This document shows positions 13,903-21,709 of a stretch of 23,878 nucleotides of DNA, one piece after another. The translations under genes and the position numbers were made by a program. The stretch spans positions 1 through 23,878 of the IMG/VR virus record IMGVR_UViG_3300031772_000284; one strand, given 5' to 3'. The notes under the pieces are model-generated. The model had not been told where the DNA came from. It was given only the letters and a program-made list of their open reading frames with translations, and searched no databases. Source of the stretch: a virus. The first letter of the stretch is position 1; each line of letters starts with the position of its first letter.

Positions 13903-14559
13903 TCAATAACCTCGACCACTCGCACCAATGGTCGCAAGATCTTGTTTAATCTGGTCTATAGATTTTCCAGTACCTTGCCAGTTAGAGATTTCTTGCGCAT
14001 TAGGCTGTCTCCCAAGAGAAGCTTGGTAAGAATCTTTAATTGACTGAGTGCCAGATAAAGAGTATGCACTATTTGCTAAACCTTGTTGAATTTCAGGCAA
14101 GGACTTACCCGTACCCACCCAATTTTGAACTTCCTGTTGCTGTGGTGCACGCCCTAAGAAGGTTTGGTAGGAGCTTTTTATACCCTCGGTCTTGGGGTCA
14201 GCCAAAGCAGGTTTAGGCGCTTCAACAGGTTGTTTCGGCGCAAGCGAAGCTAATATTGCGGATAACTGAGATGAATAGTCAGGTCCAGCAGGAGCAGGAG
14301 CGGGGCTAGAAGCAGGAGCTGAAGGAGGAGTAGGAGCAGGTGTTAGAACAGCAGCCCCACCGGGTGACGTGAAGGTAGCTTGTTGTCCGCCTTGACCAGA
14401 AGATGCTCCTAAACGGCCACCTCGTGAACCTTTATTGATCCCAGCAGAGAGTTTTAATTCTGGAAAATAACCGGACAGCACAGATTCTGACTCTTCCTGA
14501 TTGTCCTCCTGTGGGGTAAAACCAAAAAAATTACCCGCGAACCGACGACCTGATGGCAT
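13903..14559 (-). CDS. Protein with two DUF4214-like repeats (218 aa)
   Basis: Residues 1-70 are Gly/Ser/Glu-rich, 72-93 a Pro/Ala linker (TPAPTPPSAPASSPAPAPAG), and 127-165 and 174-212 are two near-identical 39-residue repeats, 47 residues apart. Each has I-K-x-SYQ, LGR-x-P, E-x-x-NW, GTGKS and I-x-Q-x-L. This is the DUF4214 pattern (LYxxxLGRxPD...W...S), best known from secreted bacterial proteins. The role is unknown. A virion or cell-surface binding protein is possible, but it lies between DNA-metabolism genes. There is no signal peptide. It starts 36 bp after the next upstream gene. Confidence 0.6.
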   Translation of the reverse strand: MPSGRRFAGNFFGFTPQEDNQEESESVLSGYFPELKLSAGINKGSRGGRLGASSGQGGQQATFTSPGGAAVLTPAPTPPSAPASSPAPAPAGPDYSSQLSAILASLAPKQPVEAPKPALADPKTEGIKSSYQTFLGRAPQQQEVQNWVGTGKSLPEIQQGLANSAYSLSGTQSIKDSYQASLGRQPNAQEISNWQGTGKSIDQIKQDLATIGASGRGY

Positions 14560-14595
14560 TTTTAAAAATAGTCCCGTGTGTTTAGTTTAGCAAGA

Positions 14596-15096
14596 CTATT
14601 TACTTTCGATAAAAAACCGCCTCAAGTAATGCCCTTGTTTCAGTACCATATTTAAAGTATTTTGTTTCATACGAGCTTCCTCATATGTTTTAAATAACAT
14701 AGCGTTTTCCTTTGTATCAGAGTACTCTGCTACTTTATTTTCTTTTAAAACAGATTTAACAAATTTACCTGATGGGCTGAGAATAACCCACGTTTCCCGG
14801 AACCGTAAGCTGGTCGCGTCGGCCATTTCGGTTTCCGTGTACAGTTTACAAACTTTGAGTATTTTAGATTGAAATTTTAATTTGAGTGATTGTTGATTTT
14901 TTTTAATATTTAAATCAATTTTATTTGTGCGCTTTAATTGCCTTGCAAAGTTTGCTGCTTTAAGCGGCGAATCAAATGATTCGTCCGTAAGGTAGAGACT
15001 TTCTTGCCCCACAATAACCCCGTGGTAAGCACTGTTTAATTTCACGGTGCACACTTCTTTGTCTGGATTTACTTTAAGTTTTACTAAGCTCATCAA
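14596..15096 (-). CDS. Hypothetical protein (166 aa)
   Basis: A strongly basic, Lys/Leu/Asn-rich protein of 166 aa (or 165 from the second ATG) with alternating beta and helix stretches. Examples are GVIVGQESLYLTDESFDSP, the central FRETWVILSPSGKFVKSV, and the C-terminal YEEARMKQNTLNMVLKQ. No family is recognised. It lies immediately downstream of polA on the same strand, with a perfect TATAAT hexamer in the 59-bp gap. Confidence 0.55.
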   Translation of the reverse strand: MMSLVKLKVNPDKEVCTVKLNSAYHGVIVGQESLYLTDESFDSPLKAANFARQLKRTNKIDLNIKKNQQSLKLKFQSKILKVCKLYTETEMADATSLRFRETWVILSPSGKFVKSVLKENKVAEYSDTKENAMLFKTYEEARMKQNTLNMVLKQGHYLRRFFIESK

Positions 15097-15115
15097 ATTT
15101 TTAAAAACTGATTAA

Positions 15116-15121
15116 ATTATA
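15116..15121 (-). promoter_or_regulatory. Candidate -10 element between polA and the 166-aa gene
   Basis: On the - strand the sequence reads TATAAT, a perfect -10 hexamer, 20 nt before ATG 15096. The best -35 at 17 bp is weak (TCCCAA). It would give a short leader for the 166-aa gene. Confidence 0.35.
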
Positions 15122-15155
15122 TGCCTTAATTATTTGTTTTGGGATTTAAATTTCA

Positions 15156-17048
15156 TTATTTAGCAGCCCACGAAAAACCAGCACTAGCGTCTGCTTCGGC
15201 TGGTACCGTTTTTAAAACAATTTCTGCTGCTTTTATCATCGCATCTTCCAGAATATGTTTGTATTTTTCAGCAAGTTCTTCCTTTACTTCCAGGACCAGT
15301 TCATCGTGTACGCAAGCGATTAAATAAGCATCCTCATTTAAATAATCCGCGATTTTTGCTATAGCAATTTTTAAAATGTCTGCTCCCGAACCTTGGATTA
15401 ATGTGTTCGCACTACACATCATTGTTGCGTCGTCGTAACTCAGTAATCTGCGCCGTCCGCAAGCGGTTCTGGTGTAGGCCCAGCCGTCGGCAACTAAAGC
15501 ATTGCGTTCCTGGTGCCAAGAACGCAAGCGTGGATAAGCCGCATGAAAAGCAGTATGGGCAACTTTAGCTTCAGATAAAGTTATCATTTTTCCGCTTTGA
15601 GCTGCGTATGTTTTATATTTTCTAAAACCCATACCGTATAACAAAGCAAAGTTCAAAGTTTTACCGTCTTGCCGTTCTTCTTTTGTAACGTCATTAATGT
15701 CTTTTTTATAAATCAAACTTGCGGTTAATGTGTGCAAGTCAATTTTGTTAATAAAAGCCGCTTTCATCTGAGGGATATTGATTAACTCCGCACCTAGTCG
15801 AAGTTCAATTTGAGCCCAGTCACATATGACTAGTTTGCACCCAGGCGTGGCAATAAAACACTCACGAAAGTCTTTTGACCGGGGAATCTGCTGTATGTTG
15901 ACCCCAAAAACTGTTTTTTGTTTGGTTTTAGCAACCTTTGGGGAGCCGCTGCTGGTAAAACGCCCTGAATTTGCTCCGAATTGGTTGTAACCGGAATGAA
16001 TGCGTTGTGAAATCGGGTTAATGTTGTCAATCAGTTTATTTACATGCTCTAATCGCGTTTCAACCTTGGCTCGTTCGCGATACAAACGTAACGTTTGATC
16101 GTCACTGTCAAATTCTGATAAAGCAACTTGATTCAGCGTGGGTTTATTTGTGACACCATCAAGCGGTAGTGCAATCCCACAGGATGTGAAAGTGGAAACA
16201 ATCTGAGCAGTCGATCCAGGATTAAATTCTTTTTTAGCTTTTTTACCTACGGCAATTCTGCCTTCAGGATCTCTTGGAAGTTTCCTATCATCAGGTAGAC
16301 GCGCATCTAAATCTTCGACAAACTGTAAGGTTCGTTTCTCAAGGTCTTCAGCTGTTTTTACTTTTAAAGTTTTTAATTTTTCCAAATCAATATTAAAACC
16401 TCGCCGGCACATTAAAGATACGGGTCTTATACACCTACTTTCTATCGAATACAGCTCTAGCAAACCTTCTTCTTTTAATTCTTCAAACTGTTGTTTAGCA
16501 ATAATCGGAAGAATTTTTACGTCTTTTGCGGCGTAAATTAACTGTTCTTCAAGTAATGGGTCAGCACTCCAATCTGAAACCTGTTGTTCTTTGTCAAGTT
16601 CTAAACTCAGTCGGCGTGCAGCTACAGCTTTCAGGCCGCAGGAGACATCAGCAAAATAAGGTTTCTTTGTCTGCGGAGCTATGCGTTTCTCTTTAAACCC
16701 AGCACGCAGCACACGTTCAGCAATGTAAGTACAGAAAATTTTATTCTTAAAATCACAGTTTATAGAGTGTAAAAACTGCAAATCAAAATTTGCGTTATGT
16801 GCAATCAGCGTGGATCTAGATTCAATGTAACGACATAGTTCGGTAGTATCAATTTTAAAAACATCAAAAACATAAACAGGATCATCTATATCTTCAACTA
16901 AAGCAGAACAAATCTGAATAAGGCGTACTTTTGCTATCCAACTGTCTAATCCAGTTGTTTCTGTATCTAGAACAATCTTCTCGTATTTAAGTAAAGCAGG
17001 TAATACTTCTGCACACTTTTTATCGGAGTCAACAAAAATTAAGTTCAT
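15156..17048 (-). CDS. polA: DNA polymerase, A family, with 3'-5' proofreading domain
   Basis: A 630-aa phage-type PolA without the 5' nuclease domain of bacterial Pol I. The proofreading domain has Exo I LDTETTG (Asp28, Glu30), Exo II AHNANFD (Asn86, Asp89) and Exo III YAAKD (Tyr172, Asp176). The polymerase part has motif A VICDWAQIELR (Asp410), motif B R459-x3-K463-x3-F467-x3-Y471 (NFALLYG), and motif C VHDELVLEV (His581, Asp582, Glu583). All catalytic residues are present. The position matching E. coli Phe762 is Phe467. This is the replicative enzyme of the phage. The gene starts 9 bp after an intrinsic terminator, so it may need read-through or a promoter I cannot see. Confidence 0.96.
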   Translation of the reverse strand: MNLIFVDSDKKCAEVLPALLKYEKIVLDTETTGLDSWIAKVRLIQICSALVEDIDDPVYVFDVFKIDTTELCRYIESRSTLIAHNANFDLQFLHSINCDFKNKIFCTYIAERVLRAGFKEKRIAPQTKKPYFADVSCGLKAVAARRLSLELDKEQQVSDWSADPLLEEQLIYAAKDVKILPIIAKQQFEELKEEGLLELYSIESRCIRPVSLMCRRGFNIDLEKLKTLKVKTAEDLEKRTLQFVEDLDARLPDDRKLPRDPEGRIAVGKKAKKEFNPGSTAQIVSTFTSCGIALPLDGVTNKPTLNQVALSEFDSDDQTLRLYRERAKVETRLEHVNKLIDNINPISQRIHSGYNQFGANSGRFTSSGSPKVAKTKQKTVFGVNIQQIPRSKDFRECFIATPGCKLVICDWAQIELRLGAELINIPQMKAAFINKIDLHTLTASLIYKKDINDVTKEERQDGKTLNFALLYGMGFRKYKTYAAQSGKMITLSEAKVAHTAFHAAYPRLRSWHQERNALVADGWAYTRTACGRRRLLSYDDATMMCSANTLIQGSGADILKIAIAKIADYLNEDAYLIACVHDELVLEVKEELAEKYKHILEDAMIKAAEIVLKTVPAEADASAGFSWAAK

Positions 17049-17056
17049 TTTAAGGA

Positions 17057-17089
17057 TAAAAAAATGTGCGTCACCTTTCGATGACGCAC
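17057..17089 (-). terminator. Intrinsic terminator upstream of polA (minus strand)
   Basis: On the - strand GTGCGTCA (17089-17082) pairs with TGACGCAC (17073-17066) around an 8-nt loop. This is followed by an A then seven U residues (complement of 17058-17064) and ATCC. It closes the 266-aa gene upstream and leaves only about 9 bp before the polA ATG. A strong, classical terminator. Confidence 0.87.
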
Positions 17090-17114
17090 TCTACTCTGTT
17101 TTAGCTCAGATGGA

Positions 17115-17918
17115 TCAGCTTGCGCGATCCAGTTGGTGGGAGAATTGCTGCGTGATGTAGTGCTCCATATCGCCCCAGTGACCGCACAGCTCACGACCTT
17201 TGGCCGTCAACCGCACTTTGTAGTACATGCGCTTCATCTTCGAGATCGACTTGGAAACGACTCTCTCTTTATCCGTGCAGCCCGTTGAGTGCATTTGACG
17301 CTGCTCAACCAGACCTTCTTTCGTACAGAAGACCAAGCCTTCCCTGAGGCTGAGGTAGATCGGCGACACGTGGAAAGTCATCCGACGGGGAACACCCGCA
17401 CTTTGATTAAGAGTCGTAAGCTTACCGTTCTCCATCGCAAGCCCACGAAAGAATCGAGAATTGCGTGAAATAGTAGGCATAACCCACATGCTGTTAGCAA
17501 AAGTCAAAGCTGTTTCACGAAGAGTAATCCACTCTTTATCGCTAGCAGCTTTCAGGATCATCGCAGCTCCTACAAAAGGATATGCCGTGGACTGAACCAT
17601 CTTGTCAATAAGCTCAACCACATCATGGTTTTTATGGACTGGAGTAACCCGCACCGATTTCGGGGAAATTACTTTATGTAGCTGAGGGAGTTGCTGCTTT
17701 TGATCGACTGACACCTTCCAAGCTAAGGAAGCCAAAGCTTGATTGTTGTTCTCAACAGCAAGTTCAAATAGCTTTTTGCTGTCTACGGTATTGAAATCCA
17801 AAAGATTGGACAATTCAATATTCAGGGGCTTTTTGCTGGCACCCCTCGTCGCCGTCATCAAAGCAGCAGCTTCGTTCTGGTCGATTGGGGTACCCTTAAG
17901 GCAGAATTGAAAGTTCAT
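17115..17918 (-). CDS. Hypothetical protein with a winged-helix-like C-terminus (267 aa)
   Basis: The start at ATG 17918 (MNFQFCLKGTPIDQNE) is preferred over an in-frame ATG 60 nt upstream, which would add a hydrophobic unlike-looking stretch. The centre is helical (VELIDKMVQSTAYPFVGAAMILKAA). The last 70 residues (MKRMYYKVRLTAKGRELCGHW) resemble a winged helix with its wing, suggesting DNA binding. Codon use is more GC-rich at the 3' end than in neighbours. No family is recognised. It is the last gene before the terminator at 17057-17089. Confidence 0.6.
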   Translation of the reverse strand: MNFQFCLKGTPIDQNEAAALMTATRGASKKPLNIELSNLLDFNTVDSKKLFELAVENNNQALASLAWKVSVDQKQQLPQLHKVISPKSVRVTPVHKNHDVVELIDKMVQSTAYPFVGAAMILKAASDKEWITLRETALTFANSMWVMPTISRNSRFFRGLAMENGKLTTLNQSAGVPRRMTFHVSPIYLSLREGLVFCTKEGLVEQRQMHSTGCTDKERVVSKSISKMKRMYYKVRLTAKGRELCGHWGDMEHYITQQFSHQLDRAS

Positions 17919-18006
17919 GTCAGAAAGAAATGACCAACTCAAGATAGAAAGGACTTTGTACGAAAAGCAAGTAGGCAAGCAGTTTCTTAATCTTTCTATG
18001 CTACAG

Positions 18007-18015
18007 CTTACTATA
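18007..18015 (-). promoter_or_regulatory. Candidate -10 (TATAGTAAG) before the 267-aa gene
   Basis: The - strand reads TATAGTAAG, about 90 nt before ATG 17918, and the TAG of the upstream 150-aa gene's stop codon lies inside it. The same nonamer occurs at 23509-23517. No good -35 is visible. Confidence 0.3.
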
Positions 18016-18463
18016 TAGTATGTAAGGCATGGAAAATTTCTTCAATATTGCTACACCAGTCATGTATTTCCTCTCGAACGGAATTACTAACGTCAGTAAT
18101 ATCAGCGGGTGAAAGCACAATTGCATTCTTTAACTGAACTATATTTGCTGAACCAAATAATTGTTCAAAATGAAGACCTGCAAATATAGATACGTCATAG
18201 GAACAGTCATCATCTCCTTCTGAAATTGCATCTTTTTTAGGTTTTTTATAAATGCTAAACAAGAGTAACTTAGGATGGTAATCCAATAAACAATCTAGAT
18301 ACAAAGTTTCTGGTTTAGATTCGTATTCAGGGCTATTAAGCGATCCTAAAAGACAATTGAATATCCACTTACCTAAAACTTCATAATTTATATTTTGCGG
18401 ATCATATTTATATCTGAGTTGGGCAACAGTTTCAGCACATTCAAGTCTCGTTAACTGACTCAC
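18011..18463 (-). CDS. Hypothetical protein (150 aa)
   Basis: An acidic protein with a helical N-terminus, a Leu-rich middle (LYLDCLLDYHPKLLLFSIYKK), and a C-terminal helix (EIHDWCSNIEEIFHAL). No motif or family is recognised. It starts with GTG at 18463, overlapping the previous stop by 4 bp (GTGA), so it is coupled to the 76-aa gene. The two follow the VWA gene in the same direction. Confidence 0.55.
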   Translation of the reverse strand: MSQLTRLECAETVAQLRYKYDPQNINYEVLGKWIFNCLLGSLNSPEYESKPETLYLDCLLDYHPKLLLFSIYKKPKKDAISEGDDDCSYDVSIFAGLHFEQLFGSANIVQLKNAIVLSPADITDVSNSVREEIHDWCSNIEEIFHALHTI

Positions 18464-18690
18464 TTGAGTTTTTCGAGCATGTGCTTAGAGTGTTCGTCTC
18501 CAATTTTAACCCACCGTGGCTGCCCATTAATCCTGCCCTGACAAAGGTGAAGTGTATTAGAACTTGTATCAAAAAACAAATCTCCAAATTTAGGATCTTT
18601 ATCACTAAGGGTATTTAAACTACCAATTTTAACTTTTTGACGCAAAGAATACTCTTCGTATATCTTTAAAATTTCTTGCTGGGGATCCAT
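18460..18690 (-). CDS. Small protein with a tail-fibre-type motif (76 aa)
   Basis: The N-terminus is a short helix (EILKIYEEYSLRQKVKIG). Residues 33-64 read FGDLFFDTSSNTLHLC then RWVKIGD. This GDL-(Y/F)-(F/Y)-D-T...N-x-L...W-V pattern is common in phage tail-fibre proteins. Here it stands alone in a 76-aa protein among early-type genes. Function unknown. Start is ATG 18690. Confidence 0.5.
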   Translation of the reverse strand: MDPQQEILKIYEEYSLRQKVKIGSLNTLSDKDPKFGDLFFDTSSNTLHLCQGRINGQPRWVKIGDEHSKHMLEKLK

Positions 18691-18735
18691 GTGCCGATGA
18701 TGTCGAAGAGTAAGATCAAGTAACTGTATTACCGA

Positions 18736-20286
18736 CTAGCGTAAGCACCTCTGTATGACATCAACTGTATCATTTTGATTCTTTAAGTTTACAGAGTAAA
18801 GTTCATCACTGAACATTTTACAAACAGCAGGCGTTGTAGAGTTCACACAAATTGTGCTCCACTGCATTCCAATAGTTTGTTTGAACTTGTTTAAACGATT
18901 AATAAAATTATCATGTACTTCACTGTGTCCATCAGTAATCATCAAAACATCTGCTCTCTCTTTAATATTAGCTTTATCTAGAGCGTGGGCAAGCACCGCG
19001 TTAAAGCTAGTGCCTCCACCTAGTGTCCAGGTGCCAACAAAGTCGAGTAGTTCTAAATTATTATTCCGGTCAGCACTAAGCGTGACTGAACCTTCAATTC
19101 GTGTATCGAATAAGTAGATTTGAACACTACGTTTCTCTTTAAGAGCTTGCTCAGCAATAACAAAAGCAATAGCTTTACTCCAAATTTCAGGCTCTCCTCC
19201 CATAGAACCAGATACATCGATGTACATAACTATCGGTCCTTTACCAATGTCCTTACGGTGTGCTGTGAAATCTTTTGTTAAAAGAGTTTTCTGAGAATAT
19301 TTGAGGGCAAAGAGCGCACGACCTTGCTCAGTGCCAGCTAATGCAATTTCACTAGAGAAAGCTTTAGGGACATCATCACTAAATTTTGCCCCCGTAATAG
19401 ATTCGTATTTATCTGTAATTTTTCTTGCTCGTTTCCGTTCTTGCCAAATACGGCGAAGAGCACCTAATTTTTTAATTAATTGTTGAAGTTGTTTGTTATA
19501 ACTTAAACTCTTCGCTAGATCTTTCTTTTCCTGTAGGTCTAGTGAGTGTGAGCCTGCACCCGCTTGGCTACCATGAAGTGCTTCAACAGCATCATTTGTT
19601 TCCTGACAATTTTCAAGAGCCTTATCAATAATTTTATGTGACTGACTTTGAATTTTATCCCTCGCTTTTTCTACCGCATCGGATATATCTTGAGCCAGAG
19701 CTTTTCCTTCTCTCCGTAGTTTCTCTGCTTCCGCCCTATCACCCTTTGCTTGAGCTTCTTGGAACTGTTCCCGTAGCTCTCTTAGTTTTTTACCAGCGTC
19801 AGTTAAGAGCTGTACGTCAAATTGACCTTGCTCAATAGCTTCAGTAATAACTTTTGAGAGTTCGTTGAGAATATTAACGGCATTATTACCCGCATTAAAC
19901 TGGTCACCGATGCTCCTATGAAGCAGGGTTGGCCACGCAGCCGCTTGACTTAAGTCTCCCATGATCGCATACCAGATACTGTTCTCCGGTTTAAACCCGC
20001 GTGGCACTGCCTTGGTATCCCCGTCACACATCTTTCTAAAATAATCTTCGTAGTCATCTTCAGTTACTAACCAATTAACATTGTCACCGTTATATAATCT
20101 TTCAAATAATTCTTTGCCAAAACGAGATAACTGTTTGATGTTATAGGAATCAATCAAATAAGTTACTGAGGGACGTGCATCCCTAATAAAGTCTTCCCAC
20201 AAAAAATCGGCTAAAGCTGAGCATGAAAGAGTCAGAGGTTCGTTAGCAATTAAACGAATAATCTCGGAGTGCGTTGTGAGGTTCAT
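18736..20286 (-). CDS. VWA-domain protein, ViaA/CoxE-like
   Basis: Residue numbers count from an upstream ATG at 20310 (524 aa). ATG 20286 (516 aa) is preferred because it starts 4 nt after the MoxR stop with AAAGAG before it. Residues 1-150 are mixed helix, and 150-300 are a long charged coiled coil (KKLRELREQFQEAQAKG). The C-terminal VWA domain (358-524) keeps all metal-site residues: DVSGS with Asp365, Ser367 and Ser369, Thr434 in GGGTSF, and Asp460 in ITDGHS. The layout (N-terminal helical region then C-terminal VWA, next to a MoxR ATPase) matches E. coli ViaA with its partner RavA. Together such pairs remodel or mature target proteins. The target here is unknown. Confidence 0.83.
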   Translation of the reverse strand: MNLTTHSEIIRLIANEPLTLSCSALADFLWEDFIRDARPSVTYLIDSYNIKQLSRFGKELFERLYNGDNVNWLVTEDDYEDYFRKMCDGDTKAVPRGFKPENSIWYAIMGDLSQAAAWPTLLHRSIGDQFNAGNNAVNILNELSKVITEAIEQGQFDVQLLTDAGKKLRELREQFQEAQAKGDRAEAEKLRREGKALAQDISDAVEKARDKIQSQSHKIIDKALENCQETNDAVEALHGSQAGAGSHSLDLQEKKDLAKSLSYNKQLQQLIKKLGALRRIWQERKRARKITDKYESITGAKFSDDVPKAFSSEIALAGTEQGRALFALKYSQKTLLTKDFTAHRKDIGKGPIVMYIDVSGSMGGEPEIWSKAIAFVIAEQALKEKRSVQIYLFDTRIEGSVTLSADRNNNLELLDFVGTWTLGGGTSFNAVLAHALDKANIKERADVLMITDGHSEVHDNFINRLNKFKQTIGMQWSTICVNSTTPAVCKMFSDELYSVNLKNQNDTVDVIQRCLR

Positions 20287-20290
20287 TTGA

Positions 20291-21481
20291 TTACTCTTTA
20301 CTAAAGTCACTAATAGCCCGTGTAAGTGTATTGCAGTTGTTTTGTAAATTTTGCTGAAGTTTCACACCTTTAGATCTAGTAGTAATTGACATGCGGAATC
20401 GAGTTCCATCAAGTATCTCACCAACTTTATCTCGTACAGTTGTCATATCTCTATGGTATTTCTTCAATAGAGTAACAAACTCATTTAACTCTCCCAATCC
20501 TTTTGCCTGGAATTTATGTTGCAGATTTGTATATTCAGCCACTATTCCAGCTGCTGCCCGCTTAGCGTCACTGAAAACATGATCCGCCGTGGGAACTTCC
20601 TGATCTAACACTTCCAAGATTACCTCCTGATCTTCTTTAGTTTGGTAAACAATATGTATCAAACTGTTGTGCATATGTTCTGGATAAAGCTTATCGTCAC
20701 CCTGCACTATTGCCCAAGCTTTTAGAAACTTAAGCACTTGTACGCGGCGACGATCACTAATAAAAATGTTGCGGTTAGCAAGCATTTCCCAGACACTACT
20801 GAACCGATCAAGAAACTCTTCTGAAATTTCAATTGTTTGAGCAGATTCTTGTAGATCTTGTAACTCAGCAAGTGTAATATGCTCCCCAACTTGCGGTCGT
20901 TCGTTACAACCTAGTGCCCATTCATCTAGCTTTCGTTTAGATACAGGTTTACGGAGAAGATCAACCGTGGGGCGGAATAGAAATCTATCGGCAAATGCCT
21001 GTAGAGATTCCTCATCGGGCCAACTGTTTGTAGCAGAAATAATGGACTGAATTGGGGTTTGAACTAAGTCTTTGCCGTTATTGAATGTACGTTCATTCAG
21101 CAAAGTTAGTAGTGAATTTAAGATTGCCGAACTTCCTCTAAAGAGTTCATCCAAAAATCCAATGTGGCTGCTAGGTAAGTAACCGTCTATGTCGCGTGTG
21201 TATTCATCTTTGAGAAGTTTAGTTACAGCAACAGGACCAAATACTTCAGACGGATCTGTTGTTGGAGTCAGTAAATAACCGAAGTAATTTGCTCCGACAA
21301 TTCCTTTACAAATACTTCTAACAAGATCTGATTTACCTGTGCCAGGAACACCCAACAAGAACGCATTTTGCTTACTTAGAAGTGTTGCTAAAAGACCATC
21401 GATAATGTGCTCACGTTCAAGAGCAGAGTTATTAAGTGCTCCTCGAAAATTTTGAAGCTTGGTGAATAAAGTGTCTTTCAT
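20291..21481 (-). CDS. MoxR-family AAA+ ATPase, RavA-like
   Basis: A 396-aa AAA+ protein. Walker A is GVPGTGKS (44-51), the MoxR loop follows (LTPTTDPSEVFGP), Walker B is IGFLDE (Asp111, Glu112), sensor 1 SATN (Asn152), and the arginine-type motif ADRFLFR (Arg166). The region SDRRRVQVLKFLKAWA matches the sensor 2/lid part of RavA (SDRRWKKAIRLLQ). A helical tail follows and takes part in partner binding in this family. MoxR ATPases work with VWA proteins as chaperone-like remodellers of large complexes. The VWA gene follows directly, and the 71-aa and 405-aa genes precede in the same direction. The upstream gap of 12 bp holds no promoter. Confidence 0.87.
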   Translation of the reverse strand: MKDTLFTKLQNFRGALNNSALEREHIIDGLLATLLSKQNAFLLGVPGTGKSDLVRSICKGIVGANYFGYLLTPTTDPSEVFGPVAVTKLLKDEYTRDIDGYLPSSHIGFLDELFRGSSAILNSLLTLLNERTFNNGKDLVQTPIQSIISATNSWPDEESLQAFADRFLFRPTVDLLRKPVSKRKLDEWALGCNERPQVGEHITLAELQDLQESAQTIEISEEFLDRFSSVWEMLANRNIFISDRRRVQVLKFLKAWAIVQGDDKLYPEHMHNSLIHIVYQTKEDQEVILEVLDQEVPTADHVFSDAKRAAAGIVAEYTNLQHKFQAKGLGELNEFVTLLKKYHRDMTTVRDKVGEILDGTRFRMSITTRSKGVKLQQNLQNNCNTLTRAISDFSKE

Positions 21482-21493
21482 TTTTAGGAAGGA

Positions 21494-21709
21494 TTAAGTG
21501 TTTAGACAAACCGCAATCGGCCTTGGGAAAGGCACATACTTAGCCACAATCCAGCATTGCTCGACCAGCAGATCGTTTATTTCCGCAAGTCGATAAGCTG
21601 CATTATCAAAATCAACAAAAGTTACAGCGTCTAAAATGTCATCTGTGTAACGTTCAATGTCTGCTAAAAAACCTTTGTTTGATTCAATTGCATAGAGTAG
21701 GCGTTCCAT
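21494..21709 (-). CDS. Hypothetical protein of the MoxR-VWA cluster (71 aa)
   Basis: An acidic, mostly helical 71-aa protein (RLLYAIESNKGFLADIERYTDDILDA) with a short Pro-rich C-terminus. No motif is recognised. TAATG overlap couples it to the 405-aa gene, and 12 bp separate it from the MoxR gene. It could be an adaptor for either. Confidence 0.55.
   Translation of the reverse strand: MERLLYAIESNKGFLADIERYTDDILDAVTFVDFDNAAYRLAEINDLLVEQCWIVAKYVPFPRPIAVCLNT

Noticed and set aside
18854-19117. 87-aa plus-strand reading frame opposite the VWA gene
   Set aside because: It is antisense to the metal-site region of the VWA protein. The Leu/Ser/Ala-rich composition is what reverse-complemented coding sequence gives.
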